Position numbers and translations under genes: made by a program
Shown: positions 56,674-64,000 of the stretch, piece by piece
Position numbering within the stretch: position 1 is the stretch's first letter
How the letters are laid out: every line of letters starts with the position of its first letter
Origin: Altererythrobacter rubellus
Lineage (GTDB): Bacteria; Pseudomonadota; Alphaproteobacteria; Sphingomonadales; Sphingomonadaceae
Reading direction: 5' to 3'
NCBI RefSeq assembly: GCF_030284385.1
Contig: NZ_CP127221.1
Span: forward strand, 62,001 to 126,000
Length of the DNA stretch: 64,000 nucleotides
The notes under the pieces: generated by a model
Seen by the model: the letters and a program-made list of their open reading frames with translations, nothing else
Told to the model about the DNA's origin: nothing
Database searches by the model: none

Positions 56674-57546
56674 ATGACCAGCCCGTGGACAATCGGGATC
56701 ATCGGCGGATCGGGGCTTTATGCCATCGAAGGGCTTGAAGACGCGCAGTGGATCGCGATCGAAAGCCCGTGGGGCAAGCCGTCTGACGAAGTGCTATGCG
56801 GGCGCATCGGGGATGTGCGCGTGCGGTTCCTTCCGCGCCACGGCCGTGGCCATCCGATCGGCCCGGACGAGCTCAATTCGCGCGCCAATATTGACGTGTT
56901 GAAGCGTGCTGGCTGCACCGATATTCTCGCGATTTCAGCGGTAGGGTCACTGCGCGAGGAAATCGAACCCGGCCGCTTTGCGATTGTCGAACAATTCATT
57001 GACCGCTCCAACCGCAAGCCGAACAGCTTTTTCGGTAGCGGTCTGGTGGCGCATGTCTCGATGGCCGATCCGGTCTGTCCGCGCTTGTCCGAAATGGCAG
57101 CAGCAGCCGTCAAGGGGGCCAAGGGCAAACTTGCGACCGGTGCGACCTATCTGGCAATGGAAGGACCGCAATTCTCCACCCGAGCGGAAAGCCGGATGTA
57201 CCGCGAATGGGGTGCTGATGTGATCGGCATGACCGCCATGCCTGAGGCCAAGCTCGCGCGTGAAGCCGAAATGCCTTACGCGTTGATCGGCATGGTGACA
57301 GACTATGATTGCTGGCGCGACGGCGAAGCAGTGGATGTTGGTCAGGTTGTCGCGCAAATGCAGATCAACAGCCAGATCGCGCGTGATGCAGTTGTGCGTT
57401 TCATCAATGCATTGCCAGAGGGCCGTCAGTCATCTCCGATCGATTATGCATTGGAAGATGCCGTGATTACTGCCCCCGACCAACATGATGCGAACCTGAT
57501 CGCAAAGCTGGATGCGGTAGCCGGTCGTTTGCTTAGCCAGAGCTGA
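56674..57546 (+). CDS. mtnP: S-methyl-5'-thioadenosine phosphorylase
   Basis: 290 residues. GGSGLYAIEGL and PRHGRGHPIGPDELNSRANI are canonical MtnP/PNP motifs, with YLAMEGPQFSTRAES and VIGMTAMPEAKLAREAEM following. It phosphorolyses MTA to adenine and methylthioribose-1-phosphate, entering methionine salvage. Specificity versus 6-oxopurine nucleosides is uncertain in this family. No other mtn genes flank it. Confidence 0.93.
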   Translation: MTSPWTIGIIGGSGLYAIEGLEDAQWIAIESPWGKPSDEVLCGRIGDVRVRFLPRHGRGHPIGPDELNSRANIDVLKRAGCTDILAISAVGSLREEIEPGRFAIVEQFIDRSNRKPNSFFGSGLVAHVSMADPVCPRLSEMAAAAVKGAKGKLATGATYLAMEGPQFSTRAESRMYREWGADVIGMTAMPEAKLAREAEMPYALIGMVTDYDCWRDGEAVDVGQVVAQMQINSQIARDAVVRFINALPEGRQSSPIDYALEDAVITAPDQHDANLIAKLDAVAGRLLSQS

Positions 57547-57644
57547 ACTTCGACAGCGTAACACCTCATTGCAATAGCCAGTAGTCATCACCAAGCGGGT
57601 AGCGCATAGGTGCTGGGCACCTGACCTGGATTGAGAGACACCAA

Positions 57645-58622
57645 ATGAATTTTATCAGCGCACGGATCACACAGCTGGGCGGTCCCGAAGCGATCGAATG
57701 GGTCGAGGGCGACGTGCCTTCTCCTGGCCCCGGTGAAGTCCTGATCGAACATACAGCGATAGGTCTCAATTTCATTGATACCTATCATCGCGGCGGGCTG
57801 TATCCGATTGAACTGCCCAGCGGTCTGGGGCTTGAAGCGGCCGGACGCATCATCGCGATCGGCGAAGGCGTGAGCGGCTATCACGAGGGAGATCGCGTTG
57901 CCTCTATGGGGCCGGGGCTTGGTGCTTATGCCACGCACCGCGTGATGCCCGCCGATGCGATGTTCAAACTTCCTGATGACGTATCTGACGACATCGCCGC
58001 AGCAGCCATCCTGAAAGCCGCGACCACAGAGGGGCTTGTCGAGCGATGTGCCGATGTAAAGCCGGGTGACACAATACTTGTGCATGCAGCGGCGGGCGGT
58101 GTGGGCCTGATCATGGTGCAATGGCTCAAGGCCAAGGGGGTGCGCGTAATCGGCACAGTGTCTTCGGACACCAAAGAGAAGCTTGCCCGCAATGCCGGCT
58201 GTGACCTTGTGATCCGCTATGACCAGGTGGAAATCGCTCCGCTGGTGCGCGAATTCACCCATGGTGCAGGCGTGCCTGTGGTATTTGACGGAGTGGGCAA
58301 AGATACCTTTGAAGCCTCGCTCGATAGCATGAGCCCGCGCGGCTTGCTTGTCAGCTTTGGCAACGCTTCTGGCCCGGTAGACGGAGTGAACCTTGGCATA
58401 TTGGCGCAGAAGGGGTCATTGTTCGTCACGCGCCCGACTTTGATGCATTACTACATGACGCCGGAAGATCGAAGCGCGGGAATCGCGCGCGTTTGGGACA
58501 TGTTGGGCAGCGGGAAGGTCAAAGTCACAATAGGCCAGACTTACGCGCTGAGGGATGCGGCCCAAGCGCATATCGATCTGGAAGCGCGCCGAACCACAGG
58601 CTCGACCATTCTCAAGCCTTAA
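57645..58622 (+). CDS. NADPH:quinone oxidoreductase (zinc-independent MDR family)
   Basis: 325 residues of the Qor/crystallin branch: NFIDTYHRGGLYPIELPSGLGLEAAG at 43-68, and the nucleotide loop HAAAGGVGLIMVQWLKAKG. No zinc ligands are present, which fits quinone reductases and alkenal/one reductases. It reduces quinones or 2-alkenals with NADPH. It shares its stop codon region with the convergent YciI gene (4-nt overlap). Confidence 0.92.
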   Translation: MNFISARITQLGGPEAIEWVEGDVPSPGPGEVLIEHTAIGLNFIDTYHRGGLYPIELPSGLGLEAAGRIIAIGEGVSGYHEGDRVASMGPGLGAYATHRVMPADAMFKLPDDVSDDIAAAAILKAATTEGLVERCADVKPGDTILVHAAAGGVGLIMVQWLKAKGVRVIGTVSSDTKEKLARNAGCDLVIRYDQVEIAPLVREFTHGAGVPVVFDGVGKDTFEASLDSMSPRGLLVSFGNASGPVDGVNLGILAQKGSLFVTRPTLMHYYMTPEDRSAGIARVWDMLGSGKVKVTIGQTYALRDAAQAHIDLEARRTTGSTILKP

Positions 58623-58918
58623 TCGCTCAGATGTTTTGACCAGTCACCGAAGCGTGGTTGGAACTCGTCGGCGCGGATCGATTGCCAAACGCCAATCTCG
58701 AAATAGGGGATCGCTTCCAGTTTCTCTCGCGCCGCGGCTTCGTCCCCGGCTTTGATGACGAGCAGCGAACCAACGATTTTCTCGCCTGATACCATCGGAC
58801 CCGCAACCGCAAAATCATCGCCATGCTTGTCGAAATGGTCGAGCAAAGCCTCATAGCCATGCTCGCGGAACATTGCACTGTGTTCACCATCCCGGCAGTA
58901 AAATGCAAATAGCTTCAT
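58619..58918 (-). CDS. YciI family protein
   Basis: 99 residues, the usual YciI length. It begins MKLFAFYCRDGEH and has the ferredoxin-like pattern with HFDKHGDDFAVAGPMVS and GSLLVIKAGDEAAAREKLEAIPYFEIGVW. The family includes chlorinated-phenol-pathway enzymes and stress proteins of unclear function. Its stop overlaps the quinone oxidoreductase stop by 4 nt. Confidence 0.9.
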   Translation of the reverse strand: MKLFAFYCRDGEHSAMFREHGYEALLDHFDKHGDDFAVAGPMVSGEKIVGSLLVIKAGDEAAAREKLEAIPYFEIGVWQSIRADEFQPRFGDWSKHLSD

Positions 58919-58979
58919 TCAGCCATTGTAGCGGGTTTGCAGCGCAGTGGGAGAGTTTCTTTGATCTTCCGACCTTGGA

Positions 58980-59213
58980 TCAGATCACGAAATCGATTGG
59001 CGCGGGCAGCTTGCTGCGATTGACCACCATTTTGCCATGCAGCGTTTCGATCTGCTTGCTACCGGTTTTCACGAACAGGAACGGCAGTAAACCGTGTAGC
59101 ACGCAGGCAAGCCCGCCCAGCACCATCCTGACCCCGAAGCCGGAAGCGTGAACGAGATGTTCGAAATAGGTCTCACCGACACTTTGCGGGTGGCGCTGCT
59201 CAATGCGGCGAAA
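58980..59213 (-). pseudogene. 5'-truncated DUF6356 protein remnant
   Basis: The minus-strand frame ending at TGA 58980 reads HPQSVGETYFEH, ASGFGVRMVLGGLACVLHGLLPFLFVKTGSK and ETLHGKMVVNR, which fits the DUF6356 family (small membrane protein: 'HPxSVGExYxEH...GGLACLVHGLxPxLF'). Upstream the frame meets a TAG at 59214-59216 and has no ATG, GTG or TTG before the homology (only ATT at 59204). The first few residues are missing. It overlaps the 5' end of the Lrp remnant on the other strand. Confidence 0.65.
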
Positions 59214-59498
59214 CTAGGGTTCACCACAAGCGTATTCGTTGCCATCCGCACCCGTCGGCATGATGCCGAATGGTTGTCCGCGTTCGACATAGCAATTGCC
59301 GGGATCGATGAGATAGCCGAGTGTCACCGGATGGCAGGCGACATTGATTATATCCTGAAACTGAGGGTGCGCGATATCGCGGATTATGACCGGATCTATC
59401 AGCGTTTGATCAAACGCATTCCGGATCTGGCCGATGTCACCGCGAGCTTTTCCATGGAAGAAATGAAAAGCACGACCGCACTGCCCCGGCCAGCCTAG
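59148..59498 (+). pseudogene. Lrp/AsnC regulator lacking its DNA-binding domain
   Basis: The 116-codon frame from GTG 59148 contains only the C-terminal ligand-binding (RAM) domain: LGFTTSVFVAIRTRRHDAEWLSAF, ECHRMAGDIDYILKLRVRDIADYDRIYQRLI and FSMEEMKSTTALP. This is the Lrp/AsnC effector domain from about residue 65 on. The expected ~60-residue helix-turn-helix is absent; the first ~20 codons instead overlap the DUF6356 remnant in antisense. A truncated protein may still be made from GTG, but it could not bind DNA in the usual way. Confidence 0.75.
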
Positions 59499-59509
59499 GC
59501 AGGCCCTTG

Positions 59510-60592
59510 CTAGATCAGCATAGTAGCGACGAATAGCGCCATTGCGAAGGATGCCAGCGTTGCTGTGATAACAGGCGCCATCGGCCTCCAGCCTGCTTCC
59601 AGCAAGAGCGAGAGGCGCGAACGCATTGCGGTTGCGGTCACAGCCAGCAGTAACAGGAATTTGGAAACGGCCAGCCCGTTCTCCGCAACGCCGCCCGGCA
59701 TGCTGACGAAACTGTTGACGAGCACCAGTGAGAGGAAGGCGATAATAAACCACGGCATGGAGACGCGTCGCCACATCGGCTTGCGAGACTCGCCAGACGC
59801 GCCCGCTTCGCCGAGCCACAACGCCACCAGTGCAACTACCGGCGCCAGCAACGCTACCCGTGCGAGCTTGATGATCGTCGCTTGCGCACCTGCCGCGTCG
59901 GAAATCGCATAGCCACCGCCGATGGCCTGCGCGACATCATGGATCGAAGCGCCCACCAGATAGCCCGCCGCGACCTCATCCAGCCCAAGCGTCTCCGCGA
60001 TCAGTGGGTAGGCCGAAAGCGCCAGGGCACTGGCAAGAGCCACCCCCACCAATGTGATCGTGAAGCGAGCCTGATCGAGCCTATCGCGCCCGATCACACT
60101 GTATAGCGCCAAGGCCGCCGACGCACCGCAGATAGCGGTGGCTCCACCCGCCAGAATCCCAGCATAGCGGCCTTGCCCCGACAGTTTCGCGCCGAGCATT
60201 CCCGCACCGAATGCGGCCGCCATGATTGCCAAAAGGCCCGCAAATGGCAGCCAGCCTATCGCACCAATCTGCATCAGCGTGACTTGCAATCCCAACAGCA
60301 CGATCCCGATACGCAGGAAATGCCGCGCGGCGAAATCCAGTCCAGCGCCCAATGCAGGATGCTCTGACAGAAAATGCAGCGCCAGCCCGATCAACAGGCC
60401 CAGCAAGATCGCGGGAAAACCATAATGCTCTGACAGCCACATCGCCGCAAGCGACGCGATCAGGCATGTCACCAATCCAGGCAATAGCACGCCCAGCGTT
60501 ACGCGCGGTGGCTTCGTAACCAATTCGGCCTGATAGACTTCGCCGAACAGATCGCCTGCGAAAAGTCCTGGATCGGGTGTTTTTGAACTCAT
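59510..60592 (-). CDS. YeiH-family putative sulfate exporter
   Basis: 360 residues with about ten hydrophobic segments. LGAGLDFAARHFLRIGIVLLGLQVTL, AGGATAICGASAALAL and GYLVGASIHDVAQAIGGGYAIS are the conserved segments of the YeiH (UPF0324) family. Family annotation proposes sulfate/sulfur-compound export at the inner membrane. It is convergent with the Lrp remnant, 11 nt away, and divergent from putA. Confidence 0.9.
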   Translation of the reverse strand: MSSKTPDPGLFAGDLFGEVYQAELVTKPPRVTLGVLLPGLVTCLIASLAAMWLSEHYGFPAILLGLLIGLALHFLSEHPALGAGLDFAARHFLRIGIVLLGLQVTLMQIGAIGWLPFAGLLAIMAAAFGAGMLGAKLSGQGRYAGILAGGATAICGASAALALYSVIGRDRLDQARFTITLVGVALASALALSAYPLIAETLGLDEVAAGYLVGASIHDVAQAIGGGYAISDAAGAQATIIKLARVALLAPVVALVALWLGEAGASGESRKPMWRRVSMPWFIIAFLSLVLVNSFVSMPGGVAENGLAVSKFLLLLAVTATAMRSRLSLLLEAGWRPMAPVITATLASFAMALFVATMLI

Positions 60593-60728
60593 GGTTTGCG
60601 ACTAGCGGTTATGCGCCCAGAACTGCAAGCTTGCAGCGCACTCGGGCGTGTTCACAAAACTTGATTACATATGAAACCGGGTTCAAGGGCGATCTCCCTA
60701 ACGCCAATTTCGCAGGAGTCGCGCTGCC

Positions 60729-63700
60729 GTGTCCTCGCACGATCTGATTGACCGTTCCGCTATTCGTCGCGCCTATCGTGAAACGGAAGAGGTCTGTGTC
60801 AACGAACGACTCAAACAAGCTCAACCTGCCTCTGCGTTGCATGCTGAGGCAGGAGAGCTGGCCGCCAAGCTGATTACGGATGCGCGCAAGACCAAGGCGA
60901 GCGGCATCGATGCGTTCCTGCATCAATATGGGCTGGACACTGAAGAAGGCATCGCTCTGATGTGCCTTGCAGAGGCATTGCTACGCGTGCCCGATGCAGA
61001 GACTGCAGACCTCCTGATCCGCGACAAGCTGAGCGAGATAGACTGGGGTGAACATCTAGGCGAAAGCTCATCCACCTTCGTCAACGCCGCGACATTCTCG
61101 CTTATGCTAACCGGCGAAGTGCTCGATCCCCCTGAAGCGAAGCAACGCGGCATGGGCGCGACGTTGAAGCGCACGATGAACCGTCTGGGCGAGCCAGTTG
61201 TGCGCAAGGCAACGCTTCAGGCGATGAAGATCCTGGGCGGGCAATTCGTGTTTGGTCGCACTATCGACGAAGCGCTCGACCGTGCGAAGCCTGAACGCAA
61301 GATGGGGCTTACGCACAGCTTCGATATGCTGGGCGAAGCCGCCATGACCTATGCCGATGCAGGCCGCTATGCGCAGGCCTATCATCGAGCGCTTGATCGC
61401 CTCTCTAGCGAGGCTGCGGGCGGCGTTGCCAATTCGCCAGGAATTTCAGTGAAGCTCTCTGCGCTGCACCCGAAGTACAATTTCCTGCATGCAGACCAGG
61501 CGCGGACTGAACTGGTGCCGATCGTCCGCGATCTTGCGATCAAAGCGCGCGATGCCGACATTCATTTCACGATTGATGCCGAAGAAGCCGAACGGCTTGA
61601 GCTGTCGATGGATATCATCGAAGAGCTGGCATCGGACGACGCCCTTTTCCTCCGGCCCGATGGATCGCAATGGCAAGGGTTCGGTCTGGCCATCCAAGCC
61701 TATCAGAAACGCGGCGTGCCATTGTGCGATTGGGCCGCAAAGCTTGCCCGGCGCAACAACCGCCGCTTCTTTGTGCGGTTGGTCAAAGGCGCATATTGGG
61801 ACACGGAAATCAAGCTGAGCCAGGTTGGCGGATATGATGATTTCCCGGTGTTCACCCGCAAGGTGGCCACCGATGTGTCCTATCTCGCCTGTGCCGCCCG
61901 CCTGTTTGAACACAGCGATGTCATCTTGCCCGCCTTTGCCACGCATAACGCGCTGACCATCGGGTCGATCAAAGCGCTGGCGGCTGGGCGTGCTTTCGAA
62001 TTTCAGCGCCTGCATGGCATGGGTGAGGAAGTCTATGACGCGCTCGCAAAGGCGGAAGGCAATGATCGCACCAATGTTCGGATTTACGCGCCCGTAGGCG
62101 GGCACAAGGAACTGCTCGCATATCTGGTCCGCCGGCTTCTGGAGAACGGCGCGAACACCAGCTTCGTCAACCGCATGGCCGATGCGGACATTCCGGTCGA
62201 AGAGATGACCGGCGATCCCGTGACCGAACTTGTGGCGCTGGATCCCAAGCGCAATCCGGCGATCCCGCTGCCGGCTAACATTTTCAGCAGCCGCATTAAT
62301 AGCGCGGGCGTGGATCTTGCCGATCCGCTTGTACTTGCGCCTTTGCAGGATCAGCTTGCCGCGATTGGGACAAAGCACTGGTATGCCGCGCCAACATTTG
62401 CAGGCGAAGAAGCGGGCAAAGAGGCTCCGATCAATGCACCGCAAGATTTAACGCATGAGGTCGGCACACGCCGCGATTCCACCGAGCAAGAGGTTGCCGA
62501 TGCGATCACCCGTGCGCTCGATATTCAACCCGGTTGGGATGCATTGGGCGGACAGAAACGCGCGGTAATACTGGAAGCCGCGGCTGAGCTGTTCGAAGAC
62601 CATACAGTAGAGTTTTTGTCGCTGTGCCAGCGTGAAGCTGGCAAGACGCTGGTCGATGCTGTGCTGGAATTGCGCGAGGCCGTTGATTTCCTGCGCTATT
62701 ACGCGGTTGAAGCGCGGCGCCAGTTTTCCGGCCCGATCACTTTACCGGGGCCGACCGGAGAGGAAAACCTATTGCAGATGCATGGACGCGGCGTCTTTGC
62801 CACGATCAGCCCATGGAACTTCCCGCTCGCCATCTTCATCGGTCCGGCAGCCGCCGCGCTTGCAGCAGGAAATACGATTGTTGCCAAGCCGGCTGAACAA
62901 ACCCCGTTGATCGCTGCACTTGCAGTCAGGCTCTGCCACGAGGCGGGCATGCCCGAAGAAGCATTCCAATTGCTACCCGGCGCAGGCGATGTTGGGCAAA
63001 TGATCACTAGCGACCCGCGCATAGCCGGCGTTGCCTTCACCGGCTCAACCGAGACCGCCCAGGCCATCAACCGCTCGCTGGCCGCACGAGAAGGCCCGAT
63101 CGCGACCTTTATCGCGGAGACCGGCGGCCAGAATGCGATGATTGTCGACAGCTCGGCCTTGCCCGAGCAAGTGGTGCGTGACGTTCTGGCCAGCGCTTTC
63201 CAGAGTGCGGGCCAACGCTGTTCGGCGCAGCGCATGCTGTACATTCAGGATGACGTGTACGACGAAATGCTGGAAATGATCCGCGGAGCATTTGATGCGC
63301 TGAATGTCGGTGATCCGGTCTTGATGCACACCGATGTCGGCCCGGTGATCGATCCCGATGCCAAAGCCGCGCTGGAACGCCACGTTGCGCGCCGCAAGAA
63401 AAGCGGTGCGAATGTGTGGCGGCACAAACTGCCGCGAGGCACCAGCAAGGGTTGTTTCGTCGCGCCAGCGATCATCGAGGTCAATTCAATCCTCGATCTC
63501 AAGCGCGAGAACTTCGGCCCAATCCTGCATGTTGCAAGGTTTGCGTCCGAAGATCTTGGCAAGGTTATCGGCGATATCAATGCGACCGGGTTTGGCCTGA
63601 CACTTGGCCTGCACAGCCGCATTGCGGCAACCAAGCGTTTTATTGAACAGCGCGCGCGTGTGGGGAATTTCTACGTTAATCGCAACCAGATTGGCGCGGT

Positions 63701-63851
63701 GGTGGAGAGCCAGCCATTCGGCGGCGAAGGCCTGTCGGGCACGGGCCCCAAGGCAGGTGGGCCGCATTATTTGGCGCGCTTTGCCACAGAACGGGTCACT
63801 TGCGTCGACACGACCGCGGCGGGCGGCAATGCGAGCCTGCTGGCAGGCTAA
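60729..63851 (+). CDS. putA: Bifunctional proline dehydrogenase / glutamate-semialdehyde dehydrogenase
   Basis: 1040 residues from GTG 60729, preceded by AGGAG about 10 nt upstream. The N-terminal half is the proline dehydrogenase barrel (FGRTIDEALDRA, ISVKLSALHPKYNF, RLVKGAYWDTEIK), ending near 500. The C-terminal half is the ALDH module with TISPWNFPLAIFIG and catalytic Cys831 (SAGQRCSAQRM). It lacks the N-terminal ribbon-helix-helix seen in longer, autoregulatory PutA proteins. It turns proline into glutamate, channelling the intermediate internally. Confidence 0.96.
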   Translation: MSSHDLIDRSAIRRAYRETEEVCVNERLKQAQPASALHAEAGELAAKLITDARKTKASGIDAFLHQYGLDTEEGIALMCLAEALLRVPDAETADLLIRDKLSEIDWGEHLGESSSTFVNAATFSLMLTGEVLDPPEAKQRGMGATLKRTMNRLGEPVVRKATLQAMKILGGQFVFGRTIDEALDRAKPERKMGLTHSFDMLGEAAMTYADAGRYAQAYHRALDRLSSEAAGGVANSPGISVKLSALHPKYNFLHADQARTELVPIVRDLAIKARDADIHFTIDAEEAERLELSMDIIEELASDDALFLRPDGSQWQGFGLAIQAYQKRGVPLCDWAAKLARRNNRRFFVRLVKGAYWDTEIKLSQVGGYDDFPVFTRKVATDVSYLACAARLFEHSDVILPAFATHNALTIGSIKALAAGRAFEFQRLHGMGEEVYDALAKAEGNDRTNVRIYAPVGGHKELLAYLVRRLLENGANTSFVNRMADADIPVEEMTGDPVTELVALDPKRNPAIPLPANIFSSRINSAGVDLADPLVLAPLQDQLAAIGTKHWYAAPTFAGEEAGKEAPINAPQDLTHEVGTRRDSTEQEVADAITRALDIQPGWDALGGQKRAVILEAAAELFEDHTVEFLSLCQREAGKTLVDAVLELREAVDFLRYYAVEARRQFSGPITLPGPTGEENLLQMHGRGVFATISPWNFPLAIFIGPAAAALAAGNTIVAKPAEQTPLIAALAVRLCHEAGMPEEAFQLLPGAGDVGQMITSDPRIAGVAFTGSTETAQAINRSLAAREGPIATFIAETGGQNAMIVDSSALPEQVVRDVLASAFQSAGQRCSAQRMLYIQDDVYDEMLEMIRGAFDALNVGDPVLMHTDVGPVIDPDAKAALERHVARRKKSGANVWRHKLPRGTSKGCFVAPAIIEVNSILDLKRENFGPILHVARFASEDLGKVIGDINATGFGLTLGLHSRIAATKRFIEQRARVGNFYVNRNQIGAVVESQPFGGEGLSGTGPKAGGPHYLARFATERVTCVDTTAAGGNASLLAG

Positions 63852-63893
63852 ACCGCCTTGCTCCTCCGCAAAGCCACGCTAAAACAGCGCGCT

Positions 63894-64000
63894 ATGGGGC
63901 GCTACCTCTCGATCTTGCTCGCATTGCTCACATTCGGCTGGGCATCACCAGCGCTGGCTGATGTCCAGCTCAGCTTTCACAGTTTCAACGGCTCGGTGCT
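63894..64000 (+). CDS. Secreted protein of unknown function, N-terminus only
   Basis: Starts MGRYLSILLALLTFGWASPALADVQLSFHSFNGSVL and runs off the window. A signal peptide with a probable ALA cleavage site is clear. I do not recognise the 36 visible residues beyond a general resemblance to small exported sphingomonad proteins. It is 42 nt after putA on the same strand. Confidence 0.6.
   Translation, partial: MGRYLSILLALLTFGWASPALADVQLSFHSFNGSV

Noticed and set aside
61446-62444. 332-codon minus-strand ORF inside putA
   Set aside because: Long only because of GC-rich codon shadowing of putA; no recognisable motif.

Overview
The window looks like chromosomal DNA of a marine sphingomonad, most likely Erythrobacteraceae (Alphaproteobacteria). 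The basis is family recognition: a crtY-crtI-crtB carotenoid cluster, a methionine synthase split into two genes, DUF3604, DUF6356 and Nmad3-type proteins, S9 and amidohydrolase exoenzymes, many ATGA/GTGA start-stop overlaps and moderately high GC. I see no phage, integrase, insertion sequence, CRISPR array, rRNA or plasmid genes.

Layout. 1-821: 5' end of thiC with a TPP riboswitch and a Shine-Dalgarno-masking hairpin, then a decayed CYP153-type P450 fragment and an intact-looking terminator. 902-8766: a nitronate monooxygenase-like and a flavin monooxygenase gene overlapping by 4 nt, then secreted hydrolases (DUF3604, amidohydrolase, S9 peptidase). 9134-17052: crtY, crtI, a LOG-family gene, crtB and the two subunits of a biotin-dependent acyl-CoA carboxylase; two related palindromic repeats lie at 12523 and 17058. 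17165-21411: Bcr/CflA exporter, dinB, Nudix hydrolase, 6-phosphogluconolactonase and an unknown membrane protein.

21500-30166: fatty/branched-chain acid catabolism. An SDR, an alcohol dehydrogenase and an enoyl-CoA hydratase are followed by tRNA-Gly(CCC) and a near-complete distal valine pathway (mmsA, acyl-CoA dehydrogenase, enoyl-CoA hydratase, 3-hydroxyisobutyryl-CoA hydrolase, mmsB) with an I78-type inhibitor lipoprotein inserted. 30167-33097: Nmad3-domain protein, nucleotidyltransferase and flippase. 33098-37850: complete gcvT-gcvH-gcvPA-gcvPB operon behind a tandem glycine riboswitch.

37942-45692: a six-gene methionine-cycle operon (ArsR-methyltransferase fusion, metF, metH N-part, metH C-part, TauE/SafE transporter, serine hydrolase) with a palindromic operator at its head. 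45751-50189: alanine dehydrogenase with its own palindrome, and a TolB-propeller/amidohydrolase fusion. 50321-58918: amino-acid permease, acyl-CoA dehydrogenase plus APH-type kinase pair, aldehyde dehydrogenase, glutathione transferase, MTA phosphorylase, quinone oxidoreductase and YciI protein. 58980-64000: a probable deletion scar joining headless DUF6356 and Lrp/AsnC genes, a YeiH exporter, putA and the start of a secreted protein.

Much of the window feeds one-carbon, methionine, glycine, alanine, proline and valine metabolism. Nothing here is demonstrably a wholly new system. The best leads are the palindromic repeat pair, the regulator-methyltransferase-transporter methionine operon, the Nmad3 gene without phage context, the kinase/acyl-CoA dehydrogenase detoxification-like cluster, and the two decay scars. 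All functional calls come from reading motifs by eye, without database searches.
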